In this document: positions 7,142-13,549 of the stretch, piece after piece
Numbering within the stretch: position 1 is the first letter of the stretch
How the letters are laid out: each line of letters opens with the position of its first letter
Origin: Gammaproteobacteria bacterium
GTDB lineage: Bacteria > Pseudomonadota > Gammaproteobacteria > SZUA-229
Assembly (NCBI GenBank): GCA_030637945.1
Contig: DAOWFN010000187.1
Span: forward strand, 1-19,388
Length of the DNA: 19,388 nt
Direction of reading: 5' to 3'
Translations under genes and position numbers: made by a program
The notes under the pieces: generated by a model
Told to the model about the DNA's origin: nothing
Seen by the model: only the letters and a program-made list of their open reading frames with translations
Database searches by the model: none

Positions 7142-7741
7142 ATGACACAAAATAAATTTGAATTAGCTATAGAACTTATCGATGCAGCTAACAAAGAAGA
7201 TGCTAATCTGGAAACCAGTGATGGCGAGCAATGGCCAAAAGAACTGCTGTACTCAACTCGTATGTCTGACATGCAGCAGCGATATGCGCCTGATGCCGAT
7301 GATGCGATGAAACTGGCCCTGCGTGCGCAGCACATCCAGCGCTGGAAATATCCTCGCAATGAATATCCTATGGATCGTAAAGGTTATCACCTATGGCGAA
7401 CCAATCTTTATTCATTTCATGCGGATACGGTTGCTGCCTTGCTGGTTAAAGCCGGGTATGATGACGAATTTATCAATCGTGTAAAGATTGCCGTAAGTAA
7501 AAAATCGCTGAAGAGCAATCCAGATACAAAGCTGCTAGAAGACGTGTCGGCACTGGTGTTTATCGAGCATTATATGCTCGCATTTGTTGAAAAACATCCC
7601 GAGTACGAGGAAGAGAAATGGATTTTAATTATAAAGAGGACATGGAGTAAAATGACTGAGAAGGCACACGCTTTTGCGCTTGCTGGCAGTATCAAACTTC
7701 CAGAGTCGCTGATCCCTCTGATCCAGAAAGCTGTTAGTTAA
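7142..7741 (+). CDS. DUF4202 domain-containing protein
   Basis: Protein of 199 residues, the usual length for DUF4202. Recognisable family segments are A-Q-H-I-Q-R-W (62-68), Y-P-R-N-E-Y-P-M-D-R-K-G-Y (70-82), W-R-T-N-L-Y-S-F-H-A (85-94), and L-E-D-V-S-A-L-V-F-I-E (132-142). The conserved His and Glu-Asp residues (H64, H93, E133-D134) are arranged in a way that suggests a metal-binding, HD-like helical fold; that is inference. No signal peptide is present, so it is cytoplasmic. The biochemical role of the family is not known to me. The stop codon TAA is part of a TTAAAGGGGAC repeat. Confidence 0.88.
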   Translation: MTQNKFELAIELIDAANKEDANLETSDGEQWPKELLYSTRMSDMQQRYAPDADDAMKLALRAQHIQRWKYPRNEYPMDRKGYHLWRTNLYSFHADTVAALLVKAGYDDEFINRVKIAVSKKSLKSNPDTKLLEDVSALVFIEHYMLAFVEKHPEYEEEKWILIIKRTWSKMTEKAHAFALAGSIKLPESLIPLIQKAVS

Positions 7742-7806
7742 AGGGGACGAGGAGTAATAATAGAATAACAGGCCACGATTAAAAAATACTCCCTGCGCCC
7801 CCATTA
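7738..7806. repeat. Dispersed GGGG repeat, A and C composite
   Basis: TTAAAGGGGACGAGGAG (7738-7754) is followed by AATAATAGAATAACAGGCCACG and ATTAAAAAATACTCCCTGCGCCCCCATTA-like sequence, which pairs loosely back to the left arm. It combines type A ends around a type C core. It also supplies the DUF4202 stop codon. Confidence 0.65.
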
Positions 7807-7825
7807 GTTCTTCATAGTAGAGTAG

Positions 7826-8245
7826 ATGTTTAAGACTGGCTATCGAGCAAACAATAACGTGAAAGAATGTAACCAGTGTGGAAAATGTTGTATCAAATAC
7901 AGCAATGGCAGGCTAACGACAGCAGCCAGTCAAATCGACTATTGGTATGATCACAAACCTGAAATATACAAATACGTTAAGGACGGAAATATTTGGTTCG
8001 ATCCTGAAACAGGTAAACAGATAGAGCTATGCCCGTGGTTAAGAAAAGAGCCCAATCAAAACAAATATACCTGTGAGATTTATTTCGATCGGCCTGATGA
8101 TTGTAAATTTTACCCTTCGACGCTGGATGAGATGGTGGCCGATGATTGTGAAATGATAGAAGAAAAGGATTTAGCTAATCCGAAGCAGGGACAGAAATCG
8201 TTGGATATTATTATGAAAGATAGTCGGCAGGAATTTGAGTATTAA
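7826..8245 (+). CDS. YkgJ-family cysteine-cluster protein
   Basis: Protein of 139 residues with the N-terminal C-N-Q-C-G-K-C-C motif (C15, C18, C21, C22) and further cysteines at 69, 83, 93 and 108, the pattern of the UPF0153/YkgJ group. These cysteines are thought to bind zinc or an iron-sulfur cluster. The family's precise role is not established. There is no signal peptide. It lies 84 nt after the DUF4202 gene on the same strand, separated by a repeat. The stop TAA again lies in a TTAAAGG sequence that starts a series of repeat fragments. Confidence 0.88.
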   Translation: MFKTGYRANNNVKECNQCGKCCIKYSNGRLTTAASQIDYWYDHKPEIYKYVKDGNIWFDPETGKQIELCPWLRKEPNQNKYTCEIYFDRPDDCKFYPSTLDEMVADDCEMIEEKDLANPKQGQKSLDIIMKDSRQEFEY

Positions 8246-8322
8246 AGGATAAAAATTAAAGGGAAGTAAAGGAAATTAAAGGGAACGGAGGGATTGTTTT
8301 TTAATCCATCCGTCCCCTTTTT
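8242..8322. repeat. Dispersed GGGG repeat, type A, with hairpin
   Basis: TTAAAGG-like units at 8242, 8256 and 8276 lead into a hairpin: left arm AAAGGGAACGGAGGGATT (8278-8295), right arm AATCCATCCGTCCCCTTT (8303-8320), two mismatches, 7-nt T-rich loop, then a T tract. It lies between convergent genes and would work as a terminator for the plus-strand gene. Confidence 0.75.
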
Positions 8323-8333
8323 TCTTTTTTTAG

Positions 8334-8669
8334 TTATTGCGGCTCTGATCCTGTCGCAGTATCTTGTTCTTCATTGATTGTTTCTGCGCAAACCCATCCA
8401 AATGATTCAAGCTTGGCAATAAGGCCTTGCGCTTTTTCTTCACAGTATGTGTCATCATTGTTTGCGCTCCAGAGTATCTTATCTTCAACACCCTCAGTTT
8501 GTTTCTTGTAAACAACATGGCATGGTACAGGGGAAGAAGTGGTGAGTTCAATGTGGATTTCACGCACATCGTTGCCTCTGCTGCAACTCCATGAGTCGGC
8601 GTAAGCGCCAAGAGGTAAGGTAATGAGTATTACAGCAAGAATTCGAAAAGTATGATTAATCAGGGACAT
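8334..8669 (-). CDS. Small secreted protein with four cysteines
   Basis: Protein of 111 residues that I cannot assign to a named family. A clear signal peptide (residues 1-24, ending G-A-Y-A before D-S-W) predicts export to the periplasm or beyond. The mature part has cysteines at 29, 50, 76 and 94, which could form two disulfides, and an acidic tail. The ATG at 8669 is preferred to the GTG at 8678 because a GAGG Shine-Dalgarno lies 8 nt before it and overlaps that GTG. Its 3' end meets the hairpin repeat shared with the convergent YkgJ gene. Confidence 0.7.
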   Translation of the reverse strand: MSLINHTFRILAVILITLPLGAYADSWSCSRGNDVREIHIELTTSSPVPCHVVYKKQTEGVEDKILWSANNDDTYCEEKAQGLIAKLESFGWVCAETINEEQDTATGSEPQ

Positions 8670-8684
8670 GATATTCACCTCGCT

Positions 8685-8713
8685 TATTTAATTGACATGG
8701 TAGACCTGTCAAT
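8685..8713 (-). promoter_or_regulatory. Promoter-like sequence with a palindrome
   Basis: On the minus strand TTGACA (8712-8707) and TAAATA (8690-8685) are 16 nt apart, matching a sigma-70 promoter for the secreted protein. The -35 is half of a perfect 7-bp palindrome, ATTGACA (8691-8697) and TGTCAAT (8707-8713), with a 9-nt spacer. The predicted transcript would start almost at the Shine-Dalgarno, which weakens the promoter call. Confidence 0.35.
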
Positions 8714-8728
8714 AGATATCATACTCCC

Positions 8729-8775
8729 AATTAATGGGGATGGAGGAATTAAATTTTAACCGATCCTTTTTAAAT
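8729..8775. repeat. Dispersed GGGG repeat, type A half-copy
   Basis: AATTAATGGGGATGGAGGAATTAAATTTTAACCGATCC-like sequence matches the left half and loop of the type A copy at 4030-4065 with several changes. No right arm is visible. Confidence 0.55.
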
Positions 8776-8861
8776 ATTTTTCGCCGTCATCTTTAACCTT
8801 CCTGTAAAATTAAATCTCCGTTTAAATACCTCTGTTAGATTAGCAATTACTACTTATAAAA

Positions 8862-9584
8862 ATGAGACGACTCCAACAAATTGAACCAGGCTTAAATGCC
8901 TATACGATAAGCTTTGACGCTTCTTTGTTAAATACCCTAAGGACGATGTTTGATGATTCCCTGAAAGAAAGATTAAATAGAGAAGGGTATGCCTATCTGT
9001 TTGCCGGCATGGAACAGATAAATATTCAGATGAAACTTGAGGATCTACAGTTTCATATTACTTCCTATGGTACCGCGCCTTTGTTGTGGGTATCAAATAA
9101 TAACGAACGAACTTACGATATTTTTAGATCATTTATGAATGATCTGGATATTATGGATGATATTAAAGAGCTGGTTGATTTTGAAAATCATATAGAAGTA
9201 TATTGTGGCTTTTTTGTCGTCGGTAAGAAAATGGATATAGAGACATGGCATAAAGATTATCATGACGGTGCAAATGGTTACACCTTGATTACCCCGCTAT
9301 ATGACCTCGAAAAGTCACATGGTAACTTGATGTATAAGGATAAAGCATCATCTGTCAAAACCTACGAATATAAAATGAATGAAGCGATAGTTTTTGGAGA
9401 CGGTTTTGAACATGCAACTCAACCGTATCCTGAGACAGATAAGTTAAGAGTAATGCTGAGTTTTACCTTTGGTACTGACAAAGCAGAATATTGGGATATT
9501 TTAAAAGAAACAATCAGCTGTCAATCAAACTTCATGATACTGCCCTGTGGTCATGAAAAGGGTACGTGTCAGTGTTATGAATAA
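8862..9584 (+). CDS. Putative 2OG-Fe(II) oxygenase
   Basis: Protein of 240 residues with the iron- and 2-oxoglutarate-binding signature of a double-stranded beta-helix dioxygenase: W-H-K-D (H130, D132), a distal histidine in G-F-E-H-A-T-Q-P (H184), and an arginine in K-L-R-V-M-L-S-F (R196) placed to bind 2-oxoglutarate. G-Y-T-L-I-T-P-L-Y-D-L (139-149) and N-E-A-I-V-F-G-D (173-180) fit neighbouring strands of the fold. It would hydroxylate a substrate that cannot be deduced. The C-terminal 21 residues form an unusual cysteine-rich tail (C220, C229, H231, C236, C238) that could bind a metal. No close neighbour suggests a pathway. A mobile element follows its stop at once. Confidence 0.7.
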   Translation: MRRLQQIEPGLNAYTISFDASLLNTLRTMFDDSLKERLNREGYAYLFAGMEQINIQMKLEDLQFHITSYGTAPLLWVSNNNERTYDIFRSFMNDLDIMDDIKELVDFENHIEVYCGFFVVGKKMDIETWHKDYHDGANGYTLITPLYDLEKSHGNLMYKDKASSVKTYEYKMNEAIVFGDGFEHATQPYPETDKLRVMLSFTFGTDKAEYWDILKETISCQSNFMILPCGHEKGTCQCYE

Positions 9585-9752
9585 TTAGGGAACCTCTGAT
9601 CAATTCGTGAAATCGTATCTTGTAAGCAGAAGCATCCATCTTCTGCGTTGTAAAACTTCGCAATAGCCAGCTATTACGTGCGTTTCACGCCTTGAATCTG
9701 AATACTTCTGTTTACAATCTACTTCATTCAGAATTAATCAGAGGTTCCTTAG
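9585..9752. mobile_element. MITE with 18-bp terminal inverted repeats
   Basis: A 160-bp element (9589-9748) begins with GGAACCTCTGATCAATTC and ends with GAATTAATCAGAGGTTCC; the termini match at 17 of 18 positions. It is flanked on both sides by TTAG (9585-9588 and 9749-9752), read as a 4-bp target duplication. TTAG fits the YTAR target preference of IS5-group elements, and the GG start of the ends also suits that family, so mobilisation by an IS5-like transposase is a reasonable inference. It has no coding capacity. The insertion is directly after the oxygenase stop codon. Confidence 0.8.
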
Positions 9753-9789
9753 AATAAAAGGGACGGAGGGATTAAGCTTTTACCAATCC
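9753..9789. repeat. Dispersed GGGG repeat, type A half-copy
   Basis: AAAAGGGACGGAGGGATTAAGC followed by TTTTACCAATCCT parallels the left half of the 4030-4065 copy. It directly follows the MITE's right target duplication. Confidence 0.6.
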
Positions 9790-9834
9790 TGAGATGATTG
9801 TCAGTATCCATCAAAGTTTGGAGAAATTAAGGTT

Positions 9835-10224
9835 TTAATCAAAGTTTCCCTCAATCTTTATTTGTACACCATCGACTGATTCAAGATACTCTTTGTTTTC
9901 GAGTTTATTATTATCGGTAAGTAATTTACCGCTTAAATTAACGCTGTTTTCTGCTGGAACCTTGTTTAGCGTTTCAAATAAAGCGCTGTTTTTTTCTGTG
10001 GGCACGTTGTCTTTTAAAAAAATGTCATCATTTTTTCTTTGATCATCACTAGAAATGTTGTCTATCGATAGATTAAGTACTCGCATGGGTTTTTCTGTTG
10101 TAGTTTTCTCTGGTGCTGCTTTGATTACAGTGGTTTTTTCAACAGGTGTAGTTTGTTCTTGTGACTCGCACGCAGAAATAAACAAACAAATAAAAAAGAC
10201 GTTAAGGATTCTGGAATGTAGCAT
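9835..10224 (-). CDS. Small putative lipoprotein
   Basis: Protein of 129 residues, not recognised. The N-terminus is a lipoprotein signal peptide with the lipobox I-S-A-C (C19), predicting lipid attachment to C19 and membrane anchoring facing the periplasm. The mature part is low in complexity at first (Thr, Glu, Lys, Pro rich, residues 20-47), then acidic and asparagine-rich, with no cysteine after C19 and no visible domain. It may be a linker-like envelope protein. It is transcribed opposite to both neighbours. Confidence 0.65.
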   Translation of the reverse strand: MLHSRILNVFFICLFISACESQEQTTPVEKTTVIKAAPEKTTTEKPMRVLNLSIDNISSDDQRKNDDIFLKDNVPTEKNSALFETLNKVPAENSVNLSGKLLTDNNKLENKEYLESVDGVQIKIEGNFD

Positions 10225-10269
10225 TAGTATTGGATGTGTTAAGAATTACAAAGTATTATAAATTAAAAA

Positions 10270-10327
10270 ATTAAAGGACTGGTGGAAAATGAGAATTATT
10301 ACGTTTTGTCACCGACCCCTTTTAATG
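10270..10327. repeat. Dispersed GGGG repeat, type B
   Basis: The right half (ATTACGTTTTGTCACCGACCCC then TTTTAA) is nearly identical to that of the 4789-4849 copy. The left half (TTAAAGGACTGGTGG, then AAAATGAGAATT) has decayed, so the hairpin is imperfect. Confidence 0.7.
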
Positions 10328-10403
10328 TTTTAACGGGAAAATCTCCAGGCCCCTTTGTTTACTCTGCGGTAAAATCATCTTTTATTAATATTGGGTATTC
10401 TAT

Positions 10404-10910
10404 ATGCAACTAAGAGAAATCGACAAGACGCGGTATAGCAAGCATCTTAAGGTGGTATTTGCTGGCATGGCAGTGGCTCTTATGATTATTGCAGTTGGTG
10501 CTTCAACACTGTTTATTTTCCTTTTTAGTAGCCCGGAGGTTTCGCATTTTTCGCATAACCTGGCGGGTGTGGCCGCTGCAGCTGCTATTGTGTTTATCGT
10601 ATTGAATAAGTTTCGCCAGCATCCTTATATGTTTGAGGTGGTATATGTATGGGATTTAAAGCAACAGTTAAATCGGATACATCGAAAATTACGCAAGATT
10701 GAAGCGGCTGTTGAACACAACGATAACGATGCCATGATTATCATGAATTTTATGTATCGTGGTTCTAAGCAGCTTTATGAGCTGGATGACAATACCATCA
10801 CGATGGAAGGTTTGGTTAGCAAGATCCGGGTTCTCGACCAGCGCATGGAGGATGCGGGGCTGAGTTTATCAACGGACACATACAATCCGACGATGTTAGA
10901 TCGGTTTTAG
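10404..10910 (+). CDS. DUF3087 domain-containing membrane protein
   Basis: Protein of 168 residues with two membrane segments (about 17-41 and 50-66) and a cytoplasmic helical C-terminal part. The opening E-I-D-K-T-R-Y, the membrane hairpin, the Y-V-W-D-L-K-Q-Q-L-N-R-I segment (81-92) and the helical Y-R-G-S-K-Q-L-Y-E-L-D stretch fit DUF3087, a gammaproteobacterial family of unknown function. A type A hairpin repeat follows the stop within 10 nt and is well placed as a terminator. Confidence 0.75.
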   Translation: MQLREIDKTRYSKHLKVVFAGMAVALMIIAVGASTLFIFLFSSPEVSHFSHNLAGVAAAAAIVFIVLNKFRQHPYMFEVVYVWDLKQQLNRIHRKLRKIEAAVEHNDNDAMIIMNFMYRGSKQLYELDDNTITMEGLVSKIRVLDQRMEDAGLSLSTDTYNPTMLDRF

Positions 10911-10918
10911 GTGAAAAT

Positions 10919-10963
10919 AAAAGGGGACGGAGGGATTAAAAAATAACCCCTCCGTCCCCTTTT
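10919..10963. repeat. Dispersed GGGG repeat, type A hairpin
   Basis: Left arm AAAAGGGGACGGAGGG (10919-10934) and right arm CCCTCCGTCCCCTTTT (10948-10963) pair perfectly over 16 bp around a 13-nt loop. This is the best-preserved type A copy. The 3' T-run and its position after the DUF3087 gene make it a plausible rho-independent terminator. Confidence 0.85.
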
Positions 10964-11020
10964 ATCCTGTTAGATTTCTGTGTTAAGTATTATCATGGTT
11001 CAGATGAGGTTGAGTAAGAT

Positions 11021-12124
11021 ATGAAATGGTCCTGGAAGCTAGCACGTATTGCTGGCATTGATATCTACGTCCACGCCACCTTTTTTATTCTCATCGCCTG
11101 GATAGGCTTAAGTTACTGGCAGGTAGAAGGCACACTGGCGGCGGTGGTCAGCGGCATCGGTTTTATCCTGGCACTGTTTGCCTGTGTAGTATTGCATGAG
11201 CTAGGACATGCACTGACAGCACGGCGCTATGGTATCCGTACCAAGAGTATTTTCCTGCTACCTATCGGAGGCGTTGCTACTCTGGAGCGTATGCCCGACG
11301 ATCCAAGGCAGGAAATCAACGTGGCACTGGCAGGACCGTCGGTTAACCTGGTAATTGCATTTGGTCTTTGGCTGTGGCTCTCTATGGGCAATGCACTAGT
11401 GCCGGTGGATGATCTCAGCCTTACTGGCGGGCAGTTTCTGGAAAGGCTGATGGTGATTAATATCATTCTGGCTGTTTTTAACTTGCTGCCAGCTTTTCCC
11501 ATGGATGGAGGCAGGGTATTACGCGCGGCACTATCCATGCGCATGAGCCGTAACAGAGCCACCCAGGTGGCCGCAAAGATAGGGCAGGGTCTGGCTTTGT
11601 GGTTGGGTTTGATAGGTTTGCTGTACAACCCCTTCCTGATATTCATCGCCCTGTTCGTGTGGATAGGAGCAGCAGCCGAGGCGAGTATGGAGCACATCAA
11701 ATCAACCCTGTCTGATATGGCTGTAGGTCGAGCCATGTTGACTGACTTTCAGGTTCTGTCACCCGATAATGCCCTTTCCAAAGCCATTGAGTTAACCCTT
11801 GCCGGCAGTCAGAAAGAGTTTCCGGTACTGGAGGGTGAACGCATGGTCGGCGCACTCACTCAGGATGACTTATTGAAAGGATTGCAGACAGCGGGTGAAC
11901 AGGCTCTGGTCAGTGACTTTATGCAGACTAATATTCAGAGTGCGGATGTTAATGAACATTTGCAGAAGGTAATGGAACGATTGCAGAGCTGCCACTGCCC
12001 ACTGCTTTTCGTGACCAAAGCTGATCAGTTGGTGGGTATTATAAACATGGACAATATTATGGAGTTGATCTCAATCGAGGGAGCCTTGCATGAAGGCCAT
12101 GAGCAAACTAAGTGGCAAGCTTGA
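11021..12124 (+). CDS. Site-2 protease (M50) with CBS domains
   Basis: Integral membrane metalloprotease of 367 residues that would cut substrates within the inner membrane. The zinc-binding H-E-L-G-H motif is at 59-63 and the third ligand region N-L-L-P-A-F-P-M-D-G-G at 154-164. G-G-V-A-T-L-E-R-M-P (83-92) and A-L-A-G-P-S-V-N (102-109) are also typical. About five to six hydrophobic segments lie within residues 15-222. Two CBS repeats follow (about 235-290 and 298-352), which in this subfamily may sense adenine nucleotides. No PDZ domain is present, which separates it from RseP. Its substrate is unknown. It lies upstream of the aldolase gene, but the 171-nt gap contains a regulatory box, so they are probably separate units. 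Confidence 0.92.
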   Translation: MKWSWKLARIAGIDIYVHATFFILIAWIGLSYWQVEGTLAAVVSGIGFILALFACVVLHELGHALTARRYGIRTKSIFLLPIGGVATLERMPDDPRQEINVALAGPSVNLVIAFGLWLWLSMGNALVPVDDLSLTGGQFLERLMVINIILAVFNLLPAFPMDGGRVLRAALSMRMSRNRATQVAAKIGQGLALWLGLIGLLYNPFLIFIALFVWIGAAAEASMEHIKSTLSDMAVGRAMLTDFQVLSPDNALSKAIELTLAGSQKEFPVLEGERMVGALTQDDLLKGLQTAGEQALVSDFMQTNIQSADVNEHLQKVMERLQSCHCPLLFVTKADQLVGIINMDNIMELISIEGALHEGHEQTKWQA

Positions 12125-12175
12125 ATTATGGGAACTGTCCTGCTGCCTGTTTTCGAACGGATAATGGTAAATCGG

Positions 12176-12189
12176 TTGATTTGTATCAA
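12176..12189 (+). promoter_or_regulatory. Perfect FNR-type box upstream of the aldolase
   Basis: TTGATTTGTATCAA matches the TTGAT-N4-ATCAA consensus of FNR, ANR and DNR regulators at every defined position. TAGACT (12211-12216) lies where a -10 element would be if the box were centred near -41.5, giving a start close to 12224, about 72 nt before the GTG. Activation under low oxygen or NO is inferred from this geometry. Confidence 0.65.
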
Positions 12190-12295
12190 CACAGCGAGAA
12201 GCAATATCCATAGACTGAAATCAGGATGATTGTAAGGCGGTCATAAATGGACAGGCGCATGTTGTTCCAATAGGTAGAACTGGGAGGATATAAAG

Positions 12296-13315
12296 GTGCA
12301 ATATATAAACGAACTGGAAACCACCATCAACGACATGGTGCAAAAAGGGCGGGGTATACTCGCCGCCGATGAGAGCGCACCCACCATCGCCAAACGTTTT
12401 GACGCGATCGATGTGGCGTCCACTGAAGAGAACCGGCGCATCTGGCGCAGCGCGCTGCTTACCACGCCAGGTCTGGGTGAATACATCAGTGGCACCATCC
12501 TGTTCGAAGAAACACTGGATCAGAAAACCGATGATGGCAAAACCATTGCCGAAGCTGCCTGGGATCAGAAGATCGTGCCCGGTATCAAGGTCGACAAAGG
12601 CACAATGCCATTAGCACTGTCAGCGGGCGATCTAATCACTAAGGGGTTGGATGGTCTCGCCGAACGCCTGCGCGGTTATAAAGAGCAGGGCGCCCGTTTT
12701 GCCAAGTGGCGCGAAGTTTATGCGATAGATGCACACATACCCACACAAAACGGCATTGAGGCTAACGCCGAAATGTTGGCACGTTATGCGGCTGTCTGTC
12801 AGGAAGAAGGACTGGTCCCCATCGTGGAGCCGGAAGTATTAATGGATGGCAGTCATGATATCGAGCGGCACGCCGAAGTTACCGAAGCTGTACAGCATGC
12901 TGTGTTTAATGCCCTGAATCGACATAAGGTCGTACTCGAACTGATGATACTCAAACCCAACATGGTGCTGCCGGGAAAAGACTGCCGAACAGCAGAACCC
13001 GACGAAGTCGCTGAAGCCACTCTGAAAGTATTGCGCCGAATCGTACCAACAGCCATGCCCAGCATAAACTTCCTCTCCGGAGGTCAGGGTCCGGAAGAAG
13101 CCACCATTAATCTCAATGCTATCAACCAGCAAGCCCCTGATGCGCCCTGGCTACTGAGCATTTCCTATGGCCGCGCCCTGCAGCAGCCAGCCTTGCAAGC
13201 CTGGCAGGGAAAACCGGAAAATATCCCGCAGGCACAACAGGCCCTGCTCAAACGCGCACGGCTCAACCACCTGGCGATGCTGGGTGATTACAGGCCATTA
13301 TTGGAAAACGATTAA
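12296..13315 (+). CDS. Class I fructose-bisphosphate aldolase
   Basis: Protein of 339 residues of the Schiff-base (class I, metal-independent) aldolase family, which reversibly splits fructose 1,6-bisphosphate into dihydroxyacetone phosphate and glyceraldehyde 3-phosphate. Catalytic residues known from the rabbit enzyme can be placed: D25 in A-A-D-E-S, K98 in G-I-K-V-D-K-G, K137 in F-A-K-W-R, E178 and E180 in V-E-P-E-V, and the Schiff-base lysine K220 in L-M-I-L-K-P-N-M. The start is GTG at 12296, with GGGAGG 8 nt before it; no upstream ATG is in frame. It should act in glycolysis, gluconeogenesis or the Calvin cycle. The FNR-type box suggests oxygen- or NO-dependent control. Confidence 0.95.
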   Translation: MQYINELETTINDMVQKGRGILAADESAPTIAKRFDAIDVASTEENRRIWRSALLTTPGLGEYISGTILFEETLDQKTDDGKTIAEAAWDQKIVPGIKVDKGTMPLALSAGDLITKGLDGLAERLRGYKEQGARFAKWREVYAIDAHIPTQNGIEANAEMLARYAAVCQEEGLVPIVEPEVLMDGSHDIERHAEVTEAVQHAVFNALNRHKVVLELMILKPNMVLPGKDCRTAEPDEVAEATLKVLRRIVPTAMPSINFLSGGQGPEEATINLNAINQQAPDAPWLLSISYGRALQQPALQAWQGKPENIPQAQQALLKRARLNHLAMLGDYRPLLEND

Positions 13316-13407
13316 TTGCGTCGGGATAATGGGGCATAGCCCTCATTAATTTTTATTAGTTGTTGGAGCATCTGTGATTTCTCTACCAGAATTTTATTAA
13401 TTACAAT

Positions 13408-13460
13408 AATAGAAATAATAGGGGATACTATTTAAAATAAATTACTCCGTCTCCTTTTGC
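13408..13460. repeat. Dispersed GGGG repeat, degenerate
   Basis: AATAATAGGGGATACTATT and, after AAAATAAA, TTACTCCGTCTCCTTTTG are recognisable as the two halves of a decayed type A/C copy with weak pairing. Apart from this and the FNR-type box, the 13316-13549 gap shows nothing I can identify. Confidence 0.55.
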
Positions 13461-13501
13461 TGTCTAATTAAAGATGGTATAAATAATCTGTCACCCATAG
13501 T

Positions 13502-13515
13502 TTGATGTTGATCAT
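13502..13515 (+). promoter_or_regulatory. FNR-type box upstream of the beta-barrel gene
   Basis: TTGATGTTGATCAT matches TTGAT-N4-ATCAA except at the last base. TATAAA (13536-13541) is placed as a -10 element for a start near 13548-13550, which puts the box centre close to -41. This start coincides with the ATG, so the mRNA may be leaderless; no Shine-Dalgarno is visible. Confidence 0.5.
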
Positions 13516-13549
13516 GTTTATTTACACCAGCATTTTATAAAATATTCTC

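Noticed and set aside
8676..8678. GTG at 8678 as the start of the secreted protein
   Set aside because: The GTG overlaps the GAGG ribosome site, which is correctly spaced for the ATG at 8669.
7826..9584. A defence or toxin-antitoxin module among the small genes
   Set aside because: None of the genes carries a nuclease, toxin, antitoxin or other defence signature; they are a YkgJ-type protein, a secreted small protein and an oxygenase without linked partners.
11227..11736. 169-codon open frame on the minus strand inside the site-2 protease gene
   Set aside because: It is fully antisense to a well-supported M50 protease with intact motifs, and its translation has no recognisable domain.
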